A stretch of 64,000 bases of DNA from Isoetes taiwanensis (GCA_021234155.1 JAJEKV010000060.1:5914323-5978322), one strand, 5' to 3'; positions 11,530 to 23,037 are shown, counted from the first letter of the stretch. Translations and numbers: made by a program. Notes: generated by a model from the sequence alone, not told the origin.

Positions 11530-11715
11530 GATTGCACTATGATGATTAGTTCTTTGTTTTGTTATTGCATTGGTTTATTTGATGATATAATTGTGGGGAC
11601 AAAAGATATCAAGAGAACATGTGTAATATCACCATTTATATTCATAGGATATAATATTTTTACATTCAATAATAGACATAGAGGATTGAAAATTTTAATT
11701 CTATTCTTGAAATCT
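11530..11715. other. AT-rich segment of unknown origin
   Basis: About 185 bases differ sharply in composition from both flanks (mostly A/T against GC-rich gag-like sequence). They separate the chromovirus gag from the unrecognised minus-strand ORFs. No terminal repeats or target duplication were found. A plus-strand ORF here is hydrophobic but resembles nothing I know. Confidence 0.35.
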
Positions 11716-13219
11716 CCTATAAGCCGGGTTGTCCTCCAAGAATTTCTTCACTTGGGCTGTGCCGACCGTTCGCTCTAAGTTCCCCAGGATGTTAGTGGTC
11801 ATGCCTCCTTGGAGTGCGGTCACCAAATCTTCGACCCTTCTCTCTGATGTATAGGCTGCGGTGACTGCCAACCTGCCCTAATGCCTATAAAGGACTGCGA
11901 AGTCGAAGATGCTTAATGTTATTGTCCTCTTGGCAAGGATGACATGGTCGATGTTTGGGGCCATGCGAGCATGTCTTCCGAATCTTGAGAGATAAAAAAC
12001 CCTTCTTCTCCACGTGGGCTGAATTGGCAGTGTATGATCGCTATCCTTCCATCAGTGAGCAAAGGTAAATAGAACTTGAGGGCTTTGTCGTGCCCTGCCT
12101 CCTCTCTGGATCTGATTGCAGCCCTGTGTCTTCCAGAGTATTCATCCACTGGTACTGCAATCATCTTCCTGTAGTCGTCGAACATGGACTTAAAAGATAT
12201 TAAATTGATACTGCCTCTATCCTGTTCGGCTGGTGCTGCTGCTGAGGTGCTAGGTAGGAGCGCACTCGTTGTTTTCCCTCGGATTTCTATCCGCTCCTGG
12301 ATTGCTAAGAACTCCTCCTCTGTGGGTAACTCCTGCTGAGCCATCATCTGTCTGATGCTGGTGTAGGCTTCCATGTCCGTTGATGATTGACCAGTGTATG
12401 TCCGGGCCTCCCTTATGCTAATGGGTAAGTCCTGTGTATCCCGGTCGATGAAGTCATCAAGGTCCGGTTGCTGACATAGGAGATGTAGGAGCTCGTCGAT
12501 CCTGTAGCCCCTGTCCCTACATTCTGTAAGGTTATTAATGTCGTGTAGGCTCACGTACGCTTCTCCTTGGATGATTATCGGGGTTAGGCTTGTGATGCCT
12601 AGCCCAAGTGGTGGAGCTGTCTGTGTGGCTCTCAGCCCCTCTTCAAACCTCTGAAGTTCCTCCTCTGCTTGCCTTCTTTCTTATGTCGGGTTGACATCGA
12701 TGATGTCTTCTACGTCCGACCCACGTCCTTCCTCTTCCTCCTGCTCTGCCTTCTCGTACTCCCGAAGCATCTGCTCTTCTTCACCTGCTGCCATGGCCAT
12801 AGGCTCGAGCTCTAGGGGTTGGACAGATGGTTTTCCTATTTGGGTTTGGGCTCAATGGGATAGGAATATAGCTACAGCTGCAGTGTAGGAGAAATATCTC
12901 CTCCTATTTACAGCTACTGACATATAATTAGGCAAGCGGCTAGCCTTATTTTCTAGGTATTTGTCTATTTTGGGGATGTCCTGCAGAGCTGCACGAAGGG
13001 CCATACTAGGTGCAAATATCCTATGCAATGGGGAAGTTCTACTAAAGAAGGCGCTATCTTGGCATGGAATTCAGCCATGATTTCTTGGTAGTAGGGTGTA
13101 GCATTGATGGTTGCATCCACATCGATCTCCTTCTGAAAAATAGCGAAAACCGAGTTGATGTCAGCTTCAGCCACATGAGCATTGGCGTTGTACCATCGCC
13201 TAAATGCAGATGTTGCCAT
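11716..13219 (-). pseudogene. Unrecognised retroelement-like ORFs
   Basis: A Met-initiated frame starts at 13219 (MATSAFRRWYN...) and runs to a stop at 12965. After frame changes a 211-aa open stretch (12554-11919) follows, with acidic and Gln-rich segments, and a further coding-like piece runs to about 11716 (DLVTALQGGMTT...). The order and shared orientation suggest one decayed long protein of about 450-500 residues. No RT, protease, integrase or transposase motif is visible. It may be the 5' part of a retroelement or endogenous pararetrovirus-like sequence, or a host gene fragment; I cannot decide. Confidence 0.3.
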
Positions 13220-13336
13220 GATACTAGAGCTGCTGAATGATTGAAGATTATACATTATTAAAGGGGCAAGAAAAGTGTTATGGAATACTTGCGAAGGATG
13301 GGTTTTTTCTGCAAGTGTCAGTGCCAACGGTGACAT

Positions 13337-13941
13337 TTTTGGTTTACATGATCAGGATTTTATCCACAATGAGAAGAAATCAATTAACCCATTGGATAAT
13401 GCATCGAGAAGGTTGTATTTGGGTAATGAGCTTATCACTTTAAACGATGTTTGGCATGTTTTTAAGACGTGAAGGATAGCATGGCTTGGAAATTGAAGAT
13501 GTTGAACGGAAGGATGGACAAAATTGGAGGTCGGCTCAAAGATTGGCATCCCGAAAGGTGCAAAAATATTAAAGATTATTAGGAAAGGTAATTATAGGCT
13601 ACCAATGAGAACATTTGGAACTAAAATATACTTGTCGATTATGGCAACGTACATAGACATTTTCTTATCTCCACACATGCAGTTATATTCACGGGTTAAA
13701 TCTGTCTCAACGGTATCCTTCTTCTTCAGGCAAGTCTTAACTACATGTCTTTTTTTCTCTCTTAGAATAGTAATTGACATTATTGTGTGATTTTAGATTG
13801 TGGAGGTTGTGGATTTTGAGATACGACACACATAGTTTGAGTAAGAATTTTGTAATGTACAACTCTCATGCCACTATGTTGTGGTGCTTATAAGGTATTT
13901 TAGAGATAATTGTGATTACTTGTCAATTCCACTAGATCACA
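13337..13941. other. Spacer without supported gene
   Basis: AT-rich sequence with only short overlapping ORFs on both strands. No repeats shared with the neighbouring blocks were seen. It forms the left flank of the tandem array. Confidence 0.4.
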
Positions 13942-15284
13942 TTGGATCAGATGCATGTGAGAATTTTTTTTTCAAATGTTGGTGGAATGGTCAAAAATGA
14001 AAGATCATATGATGCCGCAGATCTGTTAGAAAGTGCAAGTGCATTAAATCGAGTGGTTGAATTTGAAGCTTTATCAGATTTGATCTCTCCTCCTACACAT
14101 GCCAAGCAAGAAAATATCTGGCATAATTTGGAGAGACCCGTTGGGGATGATGGTAAAGATTTAGAATGTGATCTCTCAGACTATTGTTTGGTGACAATCG
14201 ATGATCAAATAATTGTCGTTCTGACGAGTAACTATCAGTGCACAGCTACCACTCCAGAGGTAGTGGGTTCAAGTCCCGTTCAGACCCTTAAATGTGACAG
14301 TCGCACTGAAAGAAGGATTTCTATATGCTAAAGAATTGTGTGCCCTTGTAGGTATGTCTTGCACTAATGTAAAGAAAATGACTTAGTGGGAGAAACCATG
14401 GAATTTGTAGGATTTTTTTCACAAGGATTACTTCAAGCAAATGCAGACTGATACTTTTGAAGATGAGAGTGATATTATCCTTGATGATATGTGCATAAAT
14501 TTAAGAGCAGATGATATAGCTTGTTCAAAGTTATTAATGCAACATGTATTTGATGATATGCTAGATGAACAGGAACTTGGAAAGAATATTAAAGTTGATA
14601 GGAATGTAGCAGTGGATGGTAAGATGATTTGCAAAGCAACTTTAGTAAGCCACTTGAATGGTAGCCCTTGGCTTTCAAAGGATAGGTTGATCAAGATGAA
14701 GACCCGAGTGTAAGAAATTATTGGCACTAAGTTAAATGCTATGACCACCACACTTGGGATTGGATCTGATTGCTCGGTCTATTTTGAACTTGAAGTGCAA
14801 TATAAGTTATCAAACATGAAAGGCAATGGTAGGAAGCAGAAGAAACAGGACCTGAATGAGATGAGAGTTGTTTGGTATGTCAGGAGAGTTTTGAGTATGA
14901 GAGGAAAAGTAGGCAAGCCATGGAGAGAAAGTAGAGAGCCGATTGATTTAAACAATTGATCGACATGTGCTATGGAGATAAACCTTGCCTGGTACAATTT
15001 TCACGAGGATGCGGACAACAAGCTTGAATGGTTTACTTATGATTTATCTGTTAGGCAGTTTATTTCACTTGATTCAACAATTTTTCTTGCATGCTTAACC
15101 TATGACGCACAAACAAATAGTTATAGTTTAGAGATGGAAGATAAAATGCTTTTTGATAGCTTTGTGGCCGATCAAATGAGAGGTTTTTATACATTGATTC
15201 TCTTAATTTTGTTTTTTTTTTTGCTATCAATTTAACTTGATGTGTTGCTCTATTTTTGCAGGTGACAAAGGGAAGAAGGTTACT
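13942..15284 (+). pseudogene. Unrecognised spliced gene remnant, R part of unit 1
   Basis: Open stretches at 13942-14331, 14441-14713, 14741-14959 and 14972-15235 on one strand look like exons of one gene, in different frames. Splice-like borders are visible: ATGAGAG|GTTTTT near 15180 with TTTTTGCAG|GTGACAAAGGG near 15262, and CGAGT|GTAAGA near 14708. The predicted pieces are acidic and hydrophilic (DDMLDEQELGKN; HLNGSPWLSKDRL; GSDCSVYFEL). I do not recognise the family. This copy is the least damaged of the three; the first piece crosses the array edge at 14069, so it may retain the parental gene's 5' side. Confidence 0.4.
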
Positions 15285-16006
15285 TAATCTTTGGCCAAAT
15301 GATAAAAATAGCTTTGGATTATGCTATATTGGGCATGCATTGTTTATTCCTTTAAACATGACTTTTAGATGTCATATTCTCTCTAAAAACTATATTTTTG
15401 AGTAAATCAATTGAAGCATTTAATTAGCTAAGCCTAAGGGAAACATGATTTAGTCTTAAATATTGAGCAAATACTATTCCTTGATTCAATTTCACACTCA
15501 ATTTTTTGGTAACTATATATTAAAAGAAAAAGGGAGGGGGACAAGCTACGTTACATACTGGGGGTATATGAAAATCTTATTCAAATAATGTCGTGTAGGA
15601 GTGGTTTTTATTTACAATTAAATGGGGTATAAACTCGGGAGGGGTATCGACATAGCAAAGTTTAAACATCGTATGCCAGGGGTTTTTATTTTTGTAAATG
15701 CCATATGCAGGGGTTTTTTTGTCACCCTATACCAGGGTAAAAATTATGAGCACCCGTTATTTTTTAAGTTATTAACCATGGGAAATCTTTTAGTATAATT
15801 TTATTATTACTAATTAATATTTGGGCGATTTTCTTTTTATGATAATTTTATATTTATTTTGATGGGCTATTTAATTTTCATAATATTTTATTTTCTTCTG
15901 TTTTTCTACGACTCCAATACGCAAATATAAGGTATTGATGTAACCATTTCAAATAACAAATTGTCGTTTCTCACACCATTTAAATGTTAATTGTCATTAC
16001 CAAAAC

Positions 16007-16462
16007 TTAATTTATATTCATACCAAATGCAACATACAATTTACTTTGTTGTAGTTGCCAAAAATTGGCATTATATGGAACATCACCCTCCATGTCATCA
16101 CCCGCCATGTCTTCCACATCAACCATTTTCTCTAATGATGCACTAATTGTTGTTGTGCCTTTTGGATAAACATTTGATACACTTCTCCTTGTGCATGCAG
16201 ATTTGCATAGTTCAAATGCCCTATCATAGGGAAAGGTATCAACTCGGTAGCTAGTCTTATACAACCTTATTGTTGTATCTTTCTCTTCAAATGCCCTATC
16301 ATAGGGAAAGGTATCAACTCGGTAGCTAGTCTTATACAACCTTATTGTTGTATCTTTCTCATCGAATCTGTTGCGAAGCTGGTTCTTGACAAAGGTCATT
16401 GTACTAAATGACCGTTCATCCTCAACAGAGCCTAATATCATAGTCAAACACAAATTAGCCAA
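16007..16462 (-). pseudogene. hAT transposase C-terminal remnant
   Basis: A 151-aa open stretch encodes the end of a hAT-family transposase: SVEDERSFSTMTFVKNQLRN is the conserved start of the C-terminal dimerisation region (family pattern S-x-x-x-E-R-x-F-S). The catalytic core and zinc finger are absent. A 75-bp segment is duplicated in frame, so 25 residues (EKDTTIRLYK...DRAFE) occur twice in a row. This is unlike any normal hAT protein and supports a dead copy. Confidence 0.8.
16211..16360. repeat. Exact 75-bp tandem duplication inside the hAT remnant
   Basis: Bases 16211-16285 are repeated without change at 16286-16360. The length is a multiple of three, so the reading frame of the transposase remnant survives. 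The perfect identity implies a recent duplication or an assembly artefact. Confidence 0.93.
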
Positions 16463-16717
16463 CTTAATACAAATCCCTTTTTACAATGCTCGTAAAGGAA
16501 TTATGACTTGGGCGATTCCCCCTTTTCACATGATAAAAAAGAATTTTATATGGGCGATTGTATCTCTAAAAAATGCGAAATTGATCCTACTAACCTGTCA
16601 AATCTTAATTAAAAAAATTAAAATAAAATAGCCCGTTTGCGATTAATCGTCCTTAATTTTTACCCTGCCCTATACACGCAGGTGTCATATCCCGTATCAA
16701 GAAGGTGGATCCCCCAG

Positions 16718-16860
16718 GAATGTTCTAGAAAGTGCATGAGTCTTCTATAACCTTTCAAAAAATTCCAGAACCTTCTAGACAGCTCCAGAAGGTTCTAGAA
16801 TATAGAACCTTTTAAAATAATTCAAAAAGTTGAAAAATATTCTAGAAAGTTGTAGAAAAT
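16718..16860. promoter_or_regulatory. Heat-shock-element-like cluster, unit 1
   Basis: GAAtgTTCtaGAA at 16718-16730 and GAAggTTCtaGAA at 16788-16800 are perfect three-box heat shock elements (alternating GAA/TTC at 5-base spacing). A further GAAccTTCtaGA and several TTCTAGAA palindromes lie between and after them. In plants HSF trimers bind this pattern. In unit 1 without the later insertions the cluster would sit about 1.45 kb before the PPR start. Function is inferred only from the motif. Confidence 0.55.
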
Positions 16861-17350
16861 AAGGAAATCTCACGAATCTAAGGCAATCTCATAAAACACA
16901 AGTGAATGTATAAAAATCTCGAGAAACTTGATAGAAGATTCTAAAATGTTCTAGAACTTTCATAAAATTTAAAGGAATCTTATAAAATATAAGGGAATCT
17001 ACGAAAATCTAAAACAATCTTGAAGCCTTAGAGAATCTAAGGGAATCTCACAAAATCTAAATCAATTTAAGGAATTCTCATAAAATCTAATGGAATCCTG
17101 GAGAACCTAGAGAAATCTTCATAGAATATAAGGGGATTGCATGAAATGTAACAGAATCTAAAGCAGTCTCATAAAATCTAGGCAAATCTAAGGGTATCCA
17201 TAGGAATCTCATAGAAATTGAGGGGAATCTAAGGACATATTTATAAGATCATAGACAATTTAGGGGAATCTTAATAGAATCTAAGAAAAACTCATAGAAT
17301 TTAAGGAAATCTAAGAAAATGTAAGGGAATCTCGTAAAATCTAAGGTAAT
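16861..17350. repeat. Degenerate short-period repeat, unit 1
   Basis: About 490 bases are made of variants of 'gaatctaaggaatctcataaaatctaa', with the words AATCTAA, GGAATCT and CATAAAATCT recurring at irregular spacing of roughly 10-25 bases. It is AT-rich and non-coding. The same array is present, almost unchanged, in units 2 and 3, so it predates the duplications. Confidence 0.75.
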
Positions 17351-17894
17351 ATAGAGGAACAATAAAAAGTTTTTGGACCTTGCAAATGGTAAAATAATAA
17401 TGTTATAGAATGTTGTTGATGCTCATATTTTTTAAATAGAATGATTTAAGATGTTCTAGATGCTGGGATAAGCACCTCAATCTAGAAATAAAAATTGTTT
17501 TAGAAATATTGCAAAAAATCTAAAATAGATTATTTTGGAATGTGCATCATAGAAACATATGCGTCGTAGGACGTATTAAATAACTTGTATATATATGAAT
17601 ACATACAGTGATGTGCAATAGGCCTGTAATGTAAATTGTCTTCGTAATTTTAGAGAAGCAAGAGACAGACATCGAAAAACAAGCTCAATTTCCGATCACA
17701 ATCCTTATTTTCCAGTTCAAGTTTTTACTTGCCGACAAACAAATTATGGTTTCCTTCAAAATCCGACAATAATCATTTGTTTATATTCAAAAGCAGGTGG
17801 AGCATGATATTTGGCAAATTATCTTGTTACAGCTATTGGAGATTTCGAACGCTCACACTATCTCCCCCCGATTGGGGTTATTATATAAATTAAT

Positions 17895-17992
17895 GGAAAC
17901 CCTTCCGGGGTTTTATGTGGAAACCCTTCCGGCTTTCCATTGAACCCCGGAAGGGTTTCCATATTAGAATCCCGGAAGGGTTTCCACTAGAA
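17895..17992. repeat. Left subterminal array of GGAAACCCTTCC motif
   Basis: Four copies of the near-palindrome GGAAACCCTTCCGG lie here, two in each orientation, within 45 bases of the element's left end. They mirror the array at the right end, an arrangement typical of transposase-binding subterminal repeats. Confidence 0.8.
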
Positions 17993-17999
17993 ATAGAAT

Positions 18000-20340
18000 T
18001 TTTTGGGGGAAGATATCCGCCATTCTTTAATGATAGAATTAAATTCTGAACACCGCTATTTTTGAGGAAGCTTTTTCAGAAAAGATATTTTTTTTCTCAG
18101 CTACCTCTCCTTGATTTTTTTCCCGAGAGTGGCGATCTGAAAGGATTCCGTGAAGTGTTTCACTTGGGGATTGAGGATTCACGGAAGGGTTTTCTGTGGC
18201 GGTTTCAGTTCGGCTTCAAAAGGTAAGCGAGGAACATACTGCAAATTCTTGGCTCCTTTTTGATCCATTTTGCTGCAAAATCTGTTTTGTTTGCTGGTCG
18301 GATTTCCATAGGATATGGGGGAGGCAGGATTAGAGGCAGCCTTTAATTCTTCTAATGTGAATTTTGGGAGATTAAGGCTGTCTATGCAAATTTATGGATG
18401 CATGGAGCGGATTTGCATTTCCATTTCCCTTCCTTAATAGCACGCAATTTCCTTACGGATTTTGTCGAGATAAATGCGGATTACCGCTTAAACTTCATAT
18501 CTAAGAAACGGATTCTAGAGCTTGGGATTTTTTGATGCTTTGGCAGAAGGAAAGAAAGCAGAATCACTATGCTTACACCTTGTGAGCTTCGTCCAGGTCC
18601 TTATTCGCTTGATTCTTCCCCTCCTTCCTCCTATGCTTCTGTATTGGGATGATGCAGAGTTGCCATTTACATTCTATTGCAAGTCCATATGGATCATTAA
18701 CGGCGCAAAAAAGGATGTATCCTGACGAAAAGACAGGATTTTCATTCGTGAACAAAATGAGTGACAGGATCGTGGCAATGTTTATTTGGGCGTGAGCATG
18801 GGGAAATTATTCAAGGGTTGTATATTCATACACTTATTTCGATGATCTGATAACCCCGCAAGCTTGGTTCAACTGGGCAAATCCTGAGAGGAATAAGTAA
18901 GCTGAATAAGTAAGATTTCGTCCAGGTTTTCGTCCAGGTTTTCTTCAATTTCAGTTCGTTTTTCTCTTCTCGGCAAAGATGATTGCGTGTGTTTTCCTGT
19001 TTCGGCATCAGAACAAATCCGGTCTTGAAATCATGTAAAAAGGGATGGATCCATGAAAATCATTATAGGAAATATCAAGAAAAGCGGACTGATCAGCTGT
19101 ACACAACCCCAGCCAGAGCCCGCAGGGGATTACGCCCTTTGGAGCCAAGAAACAAGACTCGCTGTTACCAGAAATTAAATCTTGATTGAATTGCGGAGCA
19201 TGTTGTCATTCAAGACTAACTCAACTTTAAGAGTTGTAAGTTCAATGGGAAAGCTTCCCTGTTAGAAAATTTTGGTGTACAGTTGCAACGAGAAATTAAA
19301 TACTGATTGAATTGCGGAGCATGTTGTCATTCAAGTACAGCTGGCTCAACTTTGTAAGAGTTGTAAGTTCAATGGGAAAGCTTCCTGTTAGAAAATTTTG
19401 GTGTAACAGGAGTGCCCAGCTCAAATTCACAAGTTTTCCTAGTGATCCTGGTATAGATCCTTCCAACCTATTGCTTGATTGGGGGCAGGATCAGAGGCCC
19501 CCATTTCCTACAGGCCAGAGTTTAGAATGCTGTGTAATTTAGAATGCTTTGCTGTGATTTAGAATGCTTTGATTTGCAATGTTTGTTTCAAGTTTGATGT
19601 TGGTAGAGGCAATTTTGATTTATAATGTTTTCTTAAAGTTTGAAATTGGCAGAGGCATAGGCGGGTTTTAAATCTTACGAGGGCCTGTTTTCGAGCTGCA
19701 CAAGGTTAGACAAATTTCTCCATCTCGTCCATTATAGCTATTTTTGGATGCAATTAGGAGATAAACAATTGCATCTAGTTCCTTCAAGATTAGCTTAATT
19801 CCAACGAATAAATTTTGAATCCTTTTCATCTTGAATGCTTGAAGGTGGAGCGCATTTATCAATTGGGCAGATCATCAATCCTTGGCGAAGTTTTTATTTC
19901 CATTAAAAAAATATTAGAAACACTTGGTTTTTGGAGCGATCAAACCCAAAACTTTACATGTAACAAGTTTATATATTAATGCAAAAGCGCTCTAAGTGCA
20001 ATTTCATTGCATCTCTATTTCTTCTCTCATGTAAATAGTCATGGCAATAAGAAAAGCTTCATGGTGTTCTCTAGCGAAAGAAAAAAGGGTTGAAGCTTAG
20101 AAGCAACCAAAAAGGGCATGGAAACAAGCCTTCTATATCGACTTAGATGCTACCTTGAACGATCTTAGCGCACAGTCACAAACTAAATGTGAACTAGCCA
20201 ATTCATTTACAATTATGATTTGTCTGATTGGAATTTCTTGTATGTTGTCATTGTGCTTAAAATTTGCTAGGGTTTAGGGTTTTCTTTTGTAATAACAGTC
20301 TTTCTCATATATTTCAAATAAATTACCTGCTTATGGTTTT
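18000..20340. other. Non-coding interior of the 9-bp-duplication element
   Basis: No coding region is convincing here. Visible structure: a 121-bp tandem duplication (separate entry), short 'tttagaatgct' repeats at ~19515-19575, and an ATG context near 18313 (atatgggggaggcaggattagagg) that resembles the one at 20360 (atatggcaggattagagg). The resemblance may mean that the promoter/first-exon region was duplicated. Confidence 0.4.
19171..19406. repeat. 121-bp tandem duplication
   Basis: GAAATTAAAT...TTTTGGTGTA at 19171-19291 is repeated at 19292-19406 with a few substitutions and small indels (for example 'cttgattgaa' against 'actgattgaa'). It is non-coding and lies inside the 5.66-kb element. 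Confidence 0.85.
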
Positions 20341-20361
20341 TTTGTGATCTATTCATACAGA

Positions 20362-21110
20362 TATGGCAGGATTAGAGGCAGGCCAGGATGCAGTGGGCGC
20401 GCCACCAGTTCCACAGCCGATTAGGACATTCGCGCCTGACGGGTTAGTCCCTAGTATAAGCCTAGGTTTTTAGTATAAGCTTAGGTTAGTTCTGGATTCG
20501 TAGTATAAGTTTAGGTTAGTCCCTTAGTATGAGCTTATCCGTTGTTCTCTTACTTCCATTAGTACGTAGAGGAAACGTAATATGCATCTCGTATGTAGAG
20601 AAAACTTAATTTTTTTTTTTTTGTCTATTGCTTTAGAGTTGTGTGAACTTAGAATTTAGAATTCTTTAGGGACGAGCTCCATGGGTATTGGAGAATACGT
20701 CGAGCATTGATCACCATCCCTGTTCCCCCCCACATACTTCCACTTCCTCCCACTTCCTTTTCACAGACCCCGTCACTGCCCGATACACTACCTAGCTCTG
20801 TACCTCGGACATCACTTTCCTTGGGCGACATTGGTCGATTGTTGACGGAAGTGCATACGGACATGGCGAACGCGTTGGCTTCTTTCCATGAGCCATTATC
20901 TTCGTCGAGCTCCACTCCAGTGGACCATGCAGCAGGTGCTTCTACTATACCAGAGCCCTCCATGCTCGACACCATTGAGCCATTTATAGGTCTACGGACG
21001 AGCTTTCACGAGGCACAGAGCCGGATAGCTGCAGAGACACCGATTGAGGTCACACGCCCCTTTCGCAGATGTCAGGAGGGCTTAATGGCGGCGAGGCGGA
21101 GGTAGAGGCG
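20362..21110 (+). CDS. Putative 5' exons of the element's gene
   Basis: An ATG at 20363 opens MAGLEAGQDAVGAPPVPQP and could be the first exon. A second open stretch, ~20671 to 21105, is Pro/Ser/Thr-rich and then hydrophilic (LSLGDIGRLLTEVHTDM...). It is preceded by a TTTAG acceptor-like site at about 20669. It ends in an Arg-rich, GGxGRG-type low-complexity stretch, where one frame gives an RG-rich segment (RGRGRGRGSHR). Whether these belong to the same transcript as the downstream exons is inferred from strand and position only. No domain is recognised. Confidence 0.35.
20443..20535. repeat. Short tandem repeat 'agtataagcttaggttagt'
   Basis: Four imperfect copies of a ~25-base unit follow the putative first exon of the element's gene. 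The region is non-coding. Confidence 0.65.
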
Positions 21111-21420
21111 TGGAGAGGGAGAGGCAGAGGTAGAGGCAGCCACCGTGCAGAGGCGAGGCAGGGTAGAGGTAGGCCACCAGTGCAGGGCAGAGGCAAGGGC
21201 AGAGGTAGGCCTCGGCCGATGTAGAGGCAGTAGATCGAGATGTCCAGAGACAAAGGGCGGGGACCCCATTAGTGTGGAGAGTCACATGGAGACATGGGCT
21301 TGTCAACCTTTATGCCCCATCCAAGACGGATTGGGCAAAATGACGCATATGAGGCATGGACATTTGATAGGACCGCGGGGTCATGGCATTATGTACCGAA
21401 ACGTCGCGCGGACTTTCTAT

Positions 21421-22710
21421 CTAGCATGTGTCTTGTCCCTTTGAGAGGATGGGCTTCGGAAAGGGGAGAAGCTCGGCCCCATCCGGGTTGAGGCTAGACA
21501 CCGCTTTAGGCCTCGACCTTGGTTCCGAGGATTGCGAGGGAGATTGCCCACAAAGATACGAGTGGCGGGCACATGGTTTTTGTACCATGTTGTGCGAGAG
21601 GCCGCCAGGAGGGGACAGTGTTCGGTCTTGTCGAGCCTTTGTCCACAGGGTTCTATTGAGCTGACGAGTGCGTTCCTAGACGCAGCATACGATGGTTGGT
21701 TGGGAGACCCGCACATGAGGTTCTACATCATGTAAGTGCAGCATCATGTCTTTGTGTGGTATACAATGCTTCATTTTTCTCTGACACATGCTTTGCATAC
21801 ATGCAGGACTATTAGACACTTGTTGTCTGACGAGGATCGTGGGCGTGTGTTGTTTGTGGACCCCGTTCTACACGCAGCGGGCATACCCCTTCGTGGTGGA
21901 TCCAAAGACCCACGACGGGGTGTGCCATCCTTGATCCTTTATTCCGTGATACATATGGTCCAAAGAAGGATTGGAGCGGATCACTGGCGGTGTTTTGGCC
22001 CGTCGTGCATGGGTGAGTGTTAGTGGAATGTTATGCCTTATTCTTTGCATGTTTATATGTTTAGGGTAACATCTCTTTGTATCATGATAGTTCCCATTGG
22101 TGGTTTATGCGTTCGCCGAGACCTTGGCGATTACTCCACCCTTGGGGACATCGAGGATGTGCAAACATCCTGGTTGTGTTTTGATTCTCAGGGCGTGGAG
22201 AAATGTGGTGAGCGTTGTACCATTGTCCAGCTGAACAGGTATATAAATTGCTTGTAGAATGAGTGGAATGGATGTTTGCTAATGCTAGATCCATATACAG
22301 GATGTTTAGGATTTACCTACAGATTAGAGGTGCATCTGAGGAGGTACGGGATGGGCTTACACCTCTCGTTATCGTGGACATGGACGTGCCTAGCCAGGTT
22401 GATGCAACCCGATTAAGCCCGCGTGGCTTTGACCATGCGCTTGTTGGCGAATAGTTTCTTCATTAAGGATTACATTGATGGAGCCTCGTCTAGTGCTGCT
22501 CAGGTACATCACAATAAACCCTTGAATTTTTCTTCTTTTTGCACGACTTGGAAAGTATCCATACTAACCACTTCATATGATTTTCTTTTATAGGTTGGAT
22601 GGAATTGGTTTAACCCTTCCTCGCAGATCCGAGGAGAGCGACAAGTCCTCTCCTCTGCTATTGCGTTATTGTATGCATTGTGGCTTTCTCATAACAAGGC
22701 CAAGGGTTTA
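21421..22710 (+). CDS. Unrecognised spliced gene of the 9-bp-duplication element
   Basis: Three introns with good splice sites join open frames in phase: exon to 21731 (ATCAT|gtaagt), exon 21807-22012 (TGCAG| ... GCATG|gtgagt), exon 22091-22238 (GATAG| ... AACAG|gtatat) and exon 22301-22454 (TACAG|GATG...). All junctions restore whole codons (for example RFYIM-TIRHLL and QLNR-MFRIYL). A 1-base frameshift near 22440 would connect to FFIKDYIDGASSSAAQ and, after a fourth intron (22504-22593), to WNWFNPSSQIRGERQVLSS...LWLSHNKAKGL. The product has no motif I know: no DDE transposase, zinc finger or helicase signature is evident. The phase-conserving introns argue that it was a functional gene until recently. 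Confidence 0.5.
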
Positions 22711-23037
22711 TGACTCATATGTATCAAAACACTTGTCACATTTATCAAGTACTTGAGTTTGCTTACATTTATCAAATACTTAAGTTTGTTCTTTCATGTT
22801 ACATTTATCATTTACTTAAGTTTGTTTCTTTTTTTCTTTTGGTCTCTTGCATATGCAGCGATAAGAATATTTAACAAAGACAAAGGTTATGCAATATAGA
22901 TTATGTAGAGCATAGTGCCATGATGCAACATAATAGAGTGCAACTTCACCGCGTCGCCTTATCGAAGTTTCTAACCGCATATGGAAACCTAACCTATTTT
23001 CCTCCTCATGTGGAAACCTAACCTGTTTTCCTCATCC

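Larger units (their letters stand above)
15733..16667 (-). mobile_element. hAT DNA transposon, internally deleted
   Basis: The element begins CAGGGTAAAAATTA and ends TAATTTTTACCCTG, a perfect 14-bp terminal inverted repeat. It is flanked by the 8-bp duplication CCCTATAC (15725-15732 and 16668-16675), the hallmark size of hAT insertion. Units 2 and 3 have the uninterrupted site with one CCCTATAC. At 935 bp it is too short to be autonomous and keeps only a transposase C-terminus on the minus strand. It inserted after the array formed, or was never copied into the other units. Confidence 0.96.

Noticed and set aside
11539-11778. Hydrophobic plus-strand ORF, possibly organellar DNA
   Set aside because: The AT-rich composition suggested a mitochondrial insert, but no known organellar gene is recognisable.
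14240-14292. tRNA- or SINE-like B-box (GGTTCAAGTCC at 14266-14276), repeated in units 2 and 3
   Set aside because: No A-box at proper spacing and no acceptor stem or cloverleaf could be formed; it lies inside a coding-like stretch.
18522-18755. Short ORFs on both strands at 18.5 kb
   Set aside because: No conserved motif, no clear splice context and overlapping frames on both strands; not supported as genes.
21050-21306. Leu/Pro- and Cys-rich minus-strand ORFs
   Set aside because: They are complements of the AGAGGCAGAGG low-complexity stretch, which on the plus strand gives an RG-rich segment.
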